Assembly (NCBI RefSeq): GCF_900188005.1
Contig: NZ_FZNR01000005.1
Location: 486,386 to 550,385 of the forward strand
DNA from: Actinoplanes regularis
GTDB taxonomy: Bacteria > Actinomycetota > Actinomycetes > Mycobacteriales > Micromonosporaceae
Length of the DNA stretch: 64,000 nucleotides
Direction: 5' to 3'
How positions within the stretch are numbered: position 1 is the stretch's first letter; the number at the start of each line of letters is the position of its first letter. Positions 58,780 through 64,000 of this stretch are shown here, piece by piece. The position numbers and the translations under genes were made by a program. The notes beneath the pieces were generated by a model. The model ran no database searches. It saw nothing but the letters and a program-made list of their open reading frames with translations, and was not told the origin of the DNA.

Positions 58780-59414
58780 CGGTTGTCCTCCGGGTGTGGT
58801 CCCGTCGTGTAAGGGTTCGGATCGTCGTCCGCGAGCACGCCGACGAAGGGTTCGCCCTCTCCCGCGAAGGTGTACGCGCCGCCTTCGATTCGCTCGATCA
58901 GGCCGCGTGTCCATTCGGCGCCGCGGTCGGCCGAGTGCACCCACAGGTTCATGATCTCGCCGATGTGCCCGAGTTGCTCAGGCCCGTCCTCGGGCGTGTA
59001 GTACTCGGTGACCCCGGACCGCCACTGCTCGAGTCCCGCGATCCGCTCCTTGAGGAGCGCGACGGCCTCGTCCCGGGGCAGGTCGACGATGAATCCGATG
59101 CCGGCCGAGAGCACGTCGGTCTTCTGCTCGTGCGAGCTCAGAGCCTCCCGTAGCAGGGTGAAGAACTCCTCGGTGCCCTTGTCGTTGATCTCGTATTCGA
59201 CGCGGGGCGGGCCGCCGGCGGTGCTCGGTGCGACCTCGTGAGCGACGAGGAGTCCTTGCTTCGCCATCTGCTTGAGCGCGTGGTAGATCGAGCCCGGTTT
59301 GGCGTTGGACCACTCGTGGGCTCCCCAGAACTCCAGGTCGTTGCGGACCTGGTAGCCGTGCGCCCGCCCGTGTTGACGGACCGCGCCGAGGATCAGCAGC
59401 CGGATCGCTGACAT
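58776..59414 (-). CDS. PadR-family transcriptional regulator
   Basis: A 212-aa protein from ATG 59414 (GAGGGG at 7 bases). The winged helix is LLILGAVRQHGRAHGYQVRNDLEFWG to GSIYHALKQMAKQGLL (about residues 6-55). The PadR C-terminal helical region follows (ERIAGLEQWRSGVTEYYTPEDG). It is divergent from the ABC drug exporter genes with three copies of one inverted repeat between, so it is very probably their repressor, released by a toxic compound. Confidence 0.86.
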   Translation of the reverse strand: MSAIRLLILGAVRQHGRAHGYQVRNDLEFWGAHEWSNAKPGSIYHALKQMAKQGLLVAHEVAPSTAGGPPRVEYEINDKGTEEFFTLLREALSSHEQKTDVLSAGIGFIVDLPRDEAVALLKERIAGLEQWRSGVTEYYTPEDGPEQLGHIGEIMNLWVHSADRGAEWTRGLIERIEGGAYTFAGEGEPFVGVLADDDPNPYTTGPHPEDNR

Positions 59415-59451
59415 GCACGTCCCCTCGTCAGGCAATTGTCGCCAGTGTCTT

Positions 59452-59560
59452 TATACAAGTTTGACTAGCGGGCGCGGTCTCCGGAGGCCGTCGCACGGTA
59501 GTCAAGTTTGACTAGCTGCCCCCGAAGCCGTACCTTGCAGGATCTAGTCAAGTTTGACCA
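59452..59560. promoter_or_regulatory. Three PadR-type operators upstream of the ABC exporter
   Basis: Copies of TAGTCAAGTTTGACTA: perfect at 59499-59514 (7-bp arms around GT), one mismatch at 59545-59560 and two or three mismatches at 59452-59467. Copy starts are 47 and 46 bp apart, about four and a half helical turns. The last copy ends 20 bp before the exporter start. Confidence 0.75.
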
Positions 59561-59579
59561 ATGACTGAAGGAGGGCGTT

Positions 59580-60527
59580 TTGCCTGACCACGATCTGGCG
59601 ATCGTCGTCGAAGGCCTGCGGAAGAGGTACGGGAGCAAACAAGCCCTCGACGGCCTCGACCTCACGGTCCGGGCCGGGACCGTCCAGGGGATCCTCGGCC
59701 CGAACGGCGCCGGCAAGACCACAGCCGTACGCATCATGTCCACGCTGCTACGCCCCGACGAGGGACGTGTCGAGGTGGGCGGAGTCGACGTGCGGACCCG
59801 GGCCGACGAGGTGCGCTCGAGGATCGGGCTGCTCGGCCAGAACGCGGCCGTCGACGAAGAGCTCAGCGGGCGCCAGAACCTGGAGATGTTCGGCCGGCTC
59901 TACCATCTCGGCGCGCGTCGCGCCGGCGCGCGGGCCGACGAACTACTGGCCCGGTTCGGGCTCGCGGACACCGGCAACAAGGCTGTCAAACAGTACAGCG
60001 GTGGCATGCGGCGGCGGCTCGACCTGGCGGCGTCCCTGATCTCCCGGCCCGGTGTGCTCTTCCTGGACGAGCCCACGACCGGGCTCGATCCGCGCGGCCG
60101 CATGGAGGTGTGGAACGCGGTGCGGTCGCTGGTCGGTGGAGGTACGACCGTCCTGCTGACCACGCAGTACCTGGAGGAGGCCGACCAGTTGGCCGACCAG
60201 ATCGCGGTGATCGACCACGGAAAGGTCATCGCGGAGGGCACGGCGGACGAGCTGAAGTCCAAGATCGGCGGCGACCGCATCGACGTGGTCCTGCACGACG
60301 TGGCCCAACTGGCCCGCGCCGCCTCCCTCCTGCCCGGTGACGTGGTGGTGGACGAGGATCGGCGGATGGTCAGTGCCTCGATCACCGATCGGATGGCCGC
60401 GTTGACCGAGGCCGTGCGGGCGCTGGAAGCGGCCGGCATCGAGGCGGAGGACATCGTGCTACGCCGGCCGACGCTCGACGAGGTCTTCATGCACCTGACG
60501 AGGGATGACGCGGAGGTGGCGGCGTGA
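59580..60527 (+). CDS. DrrA-like ABC transporter ATPase
   Basis: A 315-aa ATPase from TTG 59580, with AAGGAGGG 5 bases upstream. Walker A is GPNGAGKTTAVR (about residues 40-51), the signature QYSGGMRRRLDLAASL, Walker B VLFLDEPTTGLD and the DrrA-type C-terminus RRPTLDEVFMHLT. This subfamily powers daunorubicin-type drug export. It works with the membrane protein encoded next (overlapping by 4 bp). Confidence 0.9.
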   Translation: MPDHDLAIVVEGLRKRYGSKQALDGLDLTVRAGTVQGILGPNGAGKTTAVRIMSTLLRPDEGRVEVGGVDVRTRADEVRSRIGLLGQNAAVDEELSGRQNLEMFGRLYHLGARRAGARADELLARFGLADTGNKAVKQYSGGMRRRLDLAASLISRPGVLFLDEPTTGLDPRGRMEVWNAVRSLVGGGTTVLLTTQYLEEADQLADQIAVIDHGKVIAEGTADELKSKIGGDRIDVVLHDVAQLARAASLLPGDVVVDEDRRMVSASITDRMAALTEAVRALEAAGIEAEDIVLRRPTLDEVFMHLTRDDAEVAA

Positions 60528-61342
60528 GCGAGGCTACGAGCGAATCGAGCGGCACGGGATCGAGGCTGAGCTGGGCGGCCGCCGATTCCTGGACGATGAC
60601 CAGACGCGAGCTGGCCCACTGGGCGCGCCAGCCCGTGCAGGTGGTCGTCGGGCTGGTCTTCCCGGTGATGATGCTGCTGATGTTCAGCTATCTGATCGGC
60701 GGCGGGCAGGGCGTCGCCGGGGATTTCAAGGCCTATCTGCTGCCCGGCATGCTCACCATGACCATGGCTTTCGGCCTCGAGGCGACGATGCTCGCGGTCA
60801 CCCAGGACCTCGGCAAGGGGGTCATCGACCGGTTCCGCTCGATGCCCATGAACCAGGGCGCGGTTCTGGTCGGGCGGAGCGTCGCCGACATGCTGCAGTC
60901 GGTGGTCGGCCTGGTCGTGATGGTCGCGGTCGGATACGCGATCGGCTGGCGCTGGCACGAGGGTCTCGCCTCGTTCCTGGGCGCGATGGGACTGCTGTTG
61001 CTGCTGCGGTTCGCGATGCTGTGGGTCGGCATCCACCTGGCGATGGTCGCGGGGAAGCCGGAACTGGTGCAGGCGGTGCAGATCCTGGTCTGGCCGGTCA
61101 GCTTCCTCTCCAACGCCATCGCCTCGCCCGAATCGATGCCGTCGTGGCTGGGGACGATCGTGGAGTGGAACCCGATGTCGGCGACGGCCACCGCCGTACG
61201 CGCTCTGTTCGGCAATCCGGGGGCGGGTGGCGACTCCTGGGCCGCGACCCACGCGGAGCTGCTCGCGGTGGCCTGGCCGGTGGTCCTGATCGCGGTGTTC
61301 TTCCCGCTGGCGGTGAAGCGGTTCCGGGATCTGAGCCGCTGA
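60524..61342 (+). CDS. DrrB-like ABC transporter permease
   Basis: A 272-aa ABC-2-type permease with six membrane segments; characteristic stretches are RELAHWARQPVQVVVGLVFPVMM, MTMAFGLEATMLAVTQDLGKGV and RFRSMPMNQGAVLVGRSVADM. Its start overlaps the ATPase stop (GTGAGC context). Together they form the exporter controlled by PadR. Confidence 0.9.
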   Translation: MSEATSESSGTGSRLSWAAADSWTMTRRELAHWARQPVQVVVGLVFPVMMLLMFSYLIGGGQGVAGDFKAYLLPGMLTMTMAFGLEATMLAVTQDLGKGVIDRFRSMPMNQGAVLVGRSVADMLQSVVGLVVMVAVGYAIGWRWHEGLASFLGAMGLLLLLRFAMLWVGIHLAMVAGKPELVQAVQILVWPVSFLSNAIASPESMPSWLGTIVEWNPMSATATAVRALFGNPGAGGDSWAATHAELLAVAWPVVLIAVFFPLAVKRFRDLSR

Positions 61343-61348
61343 CGTCTT

Positions 61349-61384
61349 CCGGCCTCCGGTCCGGTTCGCCGGTCCGGAGGCCGG
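61349..61384. terminator. Strong terminator of the ABC exporter operon
   Basis: CCGGCCTCCGGTCCGG and CCGGTCCGGAGGCCGG form a 16-bp stem with one mismatch and a TTCG tetraloop, 7 bp after the permease stop. Confidence 0.75.
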
Positions 61385-61470
61385 CGCCGGCCTCGGTGAG
61401 TCGGTGTCCCTGATCGCCGGCGCGATCGGCGCCTACGGCACCGTGACCGACACGGTGTTCAGCGAGGCTC

Positions 61471-62127
61471 TCATCGCGTACGGCGCAACGACGGAGGACC
61501 GGCGGGGCGCTGTCCTCGACGCGGTGCGGAGCGCGGCATCCGGGAAAGCCGCCCGGTCGATCGCCAGGCGGCTGAGGGCGCCCCGGTCGTGATTTTGTGG
61601 TGCTCGATCCGGGAGACGAGGCCGCCGTACTCCTCGGTGACGTTCTCGGCCGCGTGCCGGTGCAGGTTCCGGGTGGCTTCGTTGTGCCACCGGTACGTCG
61701 TGTCGGGGATGGCGAGCTGCTGGGGTGCGCGGAGGCCGCTGATCAACGCGTCGAGCGACCAGGTGCCCGCGCCGAGCACCGCGATGGTGAAGAACGACCA
61801 GCAGAACAGCACCGCGGGTTCACCGCCGTTGGTCAACGGCCACAGCCCTCGCGGCTGGTGCACCGTGAAGTACCCGTAGGCCATCGCGCCGGAGCAGATG
61901 ACGGCTGCCGGGCGGGTGAACAGACCGAGGAGCACGAGTCCGCCGCCGACGAACTCGATGACGGCGGCCCACCAGCCGGGCCACGCGCCGACCGGCACGG
62001 TGGCACCCGTGCCCCGGACACCGCCGAGCACACCGAACAGGGATGCCGCACCGTGGCAGGCGAACAACAGGCCGACGACGACGCGGAACGCGGACAGCAC
62101 CGGTCCGGACAACCGTGATGACAGCAT
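61471..62127 (-). CDS. DoxX-family membrane protein with unusual C-terminal tail
   Basis: A 218-aa protein from ATG 62127 (CTGGAGG at 8 bases). Residues 1-135 are a normal DoxX domain with four membrane segments (VVVGLLFACHGAASLFG; GWWAAVIEFVGGGLVLLGLF; FFTIAVLGAGTWSLDALI). The last ~80 residues are hydrophilic and Arg-rich and unlike DoxX; they may be a genuine extension, or reflect loss of the natural stop. A plus-strand frame (61404-61592) overlaps this tail. Confidence 0.75.
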   Translation of the reverse strand: MLSSRLSGPVLSAFRVVVGLLFACHGAASLFGVLGGVRGTGATVPVGAWPGWWAAVIEFVGGGLVLLGLFTRPAAVICSGAMAYGYFTVHQPRGLWPLTNGGEPAVLFCWSFFTIAVLGAGTWSLDALISGLRAPQQLAIPDTTYRWHNEATRNLHRHAAENVTEEYGGLVSRIEHHKITTGAPSAAWRSTGRLSRMPRSAPRRGQRPAGPPSLRRTR

Positions 62128-62209
62128 GGCGCGAACCTCCAGGACGGTTTCCACCACGTCTTAAGCTGTCAGCTTTCGAGGTCGTGCGCAGGACTTTCCG
62201 GGGGATGCC

Positions 62210-62770
62210 CTACCGGACAGCCGACTTGAGCTCGGTCAGTGACTCGCCGAGGTGATCCGCCAGGGTGCGCCGGTCGGACCCGTTGATCCAGCAACCGAAC
62301 GCGACCCGGAAGACGGCGATCCCGGTCTCCGCCAGCAGGCTCGCGGCGGGCTCGCCGGTGCCGCGCTCTCGCAAGGCTCCGGCGAGCGCCGCCCCGAGGG
62401 TGGCGAGCTTCAGCAGCTCGCGCTCCTGGAGCACGGGACTGGTGTCGATCACGCTCTGGCGGTGCCGGGCGTGCTCGCGGCGCTCCTCGAACAGGGGGCA
62501 GGTGGCTCCGAGGGCGCCGGCGACCGCCGCCATCGGGGTGGCCGAGCCGGGACTGCCGGCCACGTGACTCACCAGGATCTCCTGCAGCACGGCGGAGCCG
62601 GAGAAGAGCACCTCCCGCTTGTCGGCGAAGTGCCGGAAGAAGGTCCGCTCGGTCAGGCCGGCCTCCTTCGCGATCTCGGCGACGGTGGTCTGCTCGAACC
62701 CGCGCTCGACGTAGAGCTTCAGCGCCGCCTCCTCCAACCTGACGCGGGCGTTGGGCTCCCATCGACTCAT
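62210..62770 (-). CDS. TetR-family regulator
   Basis: A 186-aa TetR protein from ATG 62770 (the frame reaches 62803 but MSRWEPNARVRLEEAALKLY is the usual type of start). The HTH is TTVAEIAKEAGLTERTFFRHFADKREVLF at about residues 28-56. It is divergent from the epimerase gene with repeated CTGACATCA half-sites between, so it probably represses that gene and itself. Confidence 0.82.
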   Translation of the reverse strand: MSRWEPNARVRLEEAALKLYVERGFEQTTVAEIAKEAGLTERTFFRHFADKREVLFSGSAVLQEILVSHVAGSPGSATPMAAVAGALGATCPLFEERREHARHRQSVIDTSPVLQERELLKLATLGAALAGALRERGTGEPAASLLAETGIAVFRVAFGCWINGSDRRTLADHLGESLTELKSAVR

Positions 62771-62796
62771 GGCCCGATCGTACGCGATGGCAGTCG

Positions 62797-62836
62797 CTGA
62801 CATCAGGTGCTACCTTGATGTCAGTGGCTGACATCA
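62797..62836. promoter_or_regulatory. TetR operator: three CTGACATCA half-sites
   Basis: CTGACATCA (62797-62805) and its inverted copy TGATGTCAG (62816-62824) flank a 10-base spacer; a third direct copy follows at 62828-62836, 29 bases before the epimerase ATG. Confidence 0.65.
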
Positions 62837-62865
62837 AGGTCGGGCCGCTCATGTGGAGGTTTACG

Positions 62866-63780
62866 ATGCGTCTCTTCGTCACCGGAGCGTCCGGCTGGAT
62901 CGGCTCGGCGGTGGTGCCGGAACTGCTCGGCGCGGGTCACCAGGTCACCGGGCTCGCCCGCTCCGACGCCTCGGCCGCCGCCCTGGCCGCCGCCGGCGTC
63001 GGCGTGGTGCGCGGCACCATCGACGACCTGGACACGCTGCGGCACGCGGCGGCCGCGTCCGACGGCGTGATCCACCTCGCTTTCAAGCACGACATCGCGT
63101 TCTCCGGCCGCTTCGACGACGCCGTCGACGCCGACCGCCGCGTGGTCGAGGCGATCGGCGAGGCACTCGCCGGCTCCGACCGGCCGCTCACGATCGCCTC
63201 CGGCCTGCTCGGGCTGCTACCGGGCCGGCTCGCCACCGAAACGGACGGCCACGAGGGCTCCGACGCGACGTCCGGCGGCCCGCGGGCCCGGCACGCCACG
63301 GCCGAGCTGACGCTGTCCCTGGCCGGGCGCGGCGTGCGTGCGTCGGTCGTCCGGTTGCCGCCGACCGTGCACGGCGACGGAGACCAGGGCTTTCTGGCCT
63401 CGCTGATCGGCATCGCACGCCAGCGGGCCGTCGCCGGCTATGTCGGAGACGGGAGCAACCGCTGGCCGGCCGTGCACCGCTTCGACGCCGCCCGGCTGTT
63501 CCGCCTGGCGGTGGAGAAGGCGCCGGCCGGCTCGACGCTGCACGCCGTCGCCGACGAAGGGGTGCCGGTCCGGGAGATCGCGGAAGTCATCGGCCGGCAC
63601 CTGGATGTGCCCGTGGCCGCCGTGGAGCCCGAGCACATGGCCTGGCTGGCCGGCTTCATCGCGCTCGACAGCCCCGCCAGCAGTGCCCTGACCCGCGAAC
63701 TGCTCGGTTGGCAGCCGACCGGTCCTGGACTCATCGACGACCTGGACCAGGGTCACTACTTCGAGGTGCGCGGCAGCTGA
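62866..63780 (+). CDS. NAD(P)-dependent epimerase/dehydratase (extended SDR)
   Basis: A 304-aa extended SDR from ATG 62866 (GGAGG upstream). The cofactor motif is MRLFVTGASGWIGSAVVPELL; VIHLAFKHDIAFSG follows; RASVVRLPPTVHGDGDQGF and NRWPAVHRFDAARLF are typical of the atypical SDR group related to NmrA/YbjT-like and dihydroflavonol reductase-like proteins. The Tyr-x-x-x-Lys position is replaced (RARHATAELTL), so catalysis may be altered. Confidence 0.8.
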   Translation: MRLFVTGASGWIGSAVVPELLGAGHQVTGLARSDASAAALAAAGVGVVRGTIDDLDTLRHAAAASDGVIHLAFKHDIAFSGRFDDAVDADRRVVEAIGEALAGSDRPLTIASGLLGLLPGRLATETDGHEGSDATSGGPRARHATAELTLSLAGRGVRASVVRLPPTVHGDGDQGFLASLIGIARQRAVAGYVGDGSNRWPAVHRFDAARLFRLAVEKAPAGSTLHAVADEGVPVREIAEVIGRHLDVPVAAVEPEHMAWLAGFIALDSPASSALTRELLGWQPTGPGLIDDLDQGHYFEVRGS

Positions 63781-63797
63781 GCGTGACCTACACAAAA

Positions 63798-63823
63798 CGC
63801 CGCCCGGTGGTTTCCGGGCGGCG
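63798..63823. terminator. Bidirectional terminator
   Basis: CGCCGCCCGG and CCGGGCGGCG form a perfect 10-bp stem with a 6-base loop, flanked by AAAA and CTTT, between the converging epimerase and glycoside hydrolase-like genes. Confidence 0.8.
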
Positions 63824-63843
63824 CTTTGCGTTGTTCGTGTGGG

Positions 63844-64000
63844 TCAGCCGAGCTTGACGTTGAAGATCGGGTTGGCGGCGAGCTTCTTGAACGAGGCGAG
63901 GCTGGTCTTGGTGCTGTCGATGCTGATGTCGCGGTCGCCCTGGTCGTCCTTCTTCGTGTCGAAGTGCACGATGGCCTTGATCTGCGGGCGCTTGGTCAGC
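63844..64000 (-). CDS. C-terminal end of a probable secreted glycoside hydrolase (GH26-like)
   Basis: Only the last 51 codons are in the window: RPQIKAIVHFDTKKDDQGDR, then ISIDSTKTSLASFKKLAANP and FNVKLG-stop. The pattern KAIVHFDT...D.R.DST...SFK.LA..P.F resembles the ends of actinobacterial GH26 beta-mannanase-type proteins. The catalytic part lies outside, so the family call is tentative. Confidence 0.45.
   Translation of the reverse strand, partial: LTKRPQIKAIVHFDTKKDDQGDRDISIDSTKTSLASFKKLAANPIFNVKLG

Noticed and set aside
61404..61592. 62-codon plus-strand frame after the ABC exporter terminator
   Set aside because: No clear ribosome-binding site and no family; it overlaps the DoxX tail. 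Kept only as a question in the findings.
1..64000. CRISPR arrays, tRNA/rRNA genes, insertion sequences, prophage
   Set aside because: No regularly spaced repeats, tRNA-like cloverleaf ends, transposase, integrase or phage genes were seen on either strand.

Overview
The window is a high-GC actinomycete chromosome segment. GTG/TTG starts, start/stop overlaps, Tat and Sec signals, F420-type oxidoreductases and many TetR/XRE/PadR regulators all fit. Gene content suggests a Micromonosporaceae-type organism (Actinoplanes-like), but no marker gene proves the genus. I see no rRNA, tRNA, CRISPR array, insertion sequence or prophage.

The dominant theme is steroid (cholesterol-type) catabolism, spread over six blocks separated by unrelated genes. 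Block 1 (2.3-5.9 kb) holds divergent echA19 and fadD19 plus a nitronate-monooxygenase-like flavoprotein. Block 2 (7.5-11.6 kb) holds an alcohol dehydrogenase divergent from a three-gene set in the same order as M. tuberculosis Rv3531c-Rv3530c-Rv3529c. Block 3 (27.3-31.5 kb) holds chsE4-chsE5 (fadE26/fadE27), an LLM flavin/F420 oxidoreductase and a fadA6-type thiolase. Block 4 (35.8-41.5 kb) holds echA20-ipdA-ipdB-ipdC, a divergent SDR and an aldehyde dehydrogenase. Block 5 (46.4-51.4 kb) holds three oxidoreductase genes, kstR2, an alcohol dehydrogenase and an Rv3520c-type oxidoreductase. Block 6 (51.4-54.8 kb) holds 3-ketosteroid delta1-dehydrogenase and cholesterol oxidase, both with Tat-type signal peptides. 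Sites fitting the reported KstR consensus (TnnAACnnGTTnnA) occur before blocks 1, 2, 3, 5 and 6 and before the aldehyde dehydrogenase. KstR2-type sites (AnCAAGnnCTTGnT) lie before echA20-ipdABC/SDR, before the SDR operon of block 5, and (weaker) before kstR2. The genes cover sterol oxidation, side-chain activation and beta-oxidation, and opening of the last rings. KshAB, HsaABCD, FadD3 and KstR itself are not in this window.

A second coherent system (18.0-27.3 kb) is a five-gene nitrogen operon: APC permease, two urea-carboxylase-associated proteins, a biotin-dependent urea/guanidine carboxylase and allophanate hydrolase. It ends in a 57-aa ORF resembling the start of a BioY biotin transporter. 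A TetR gene is divergent from it across an 18-bp palindrome. The two associated proteins favour guanidine over urea as substrate.

The rest is accessory. It includes a partial ECF42-type sigma factor with its YCII partner, an Rrf2-cupin pair, DUF5958, a Tat-exported beta-helix protein, an S41 peptidase, a TetR/ABC exporter, a secreted six-repeat beta-propeller and a hybrid sensor kinase. It also includes an MLTR/SDR pair, a HAD hydrolase, small secreted proteins (one with a VHL-beta-like domain), kinase-like and Nudix genes, a GNAT gene, a PadR/ABC drug exporter, DoxX, a TetR/epimerase pair and the 3' end of a probable glycoside hydrolase. Two degraded genes lie at 56.2-57.7 kb. Several regulator/target pairs show inverted repeats between them, and a ~49-bp intergenic element occurs twice (13.2 and 33.1 kb).
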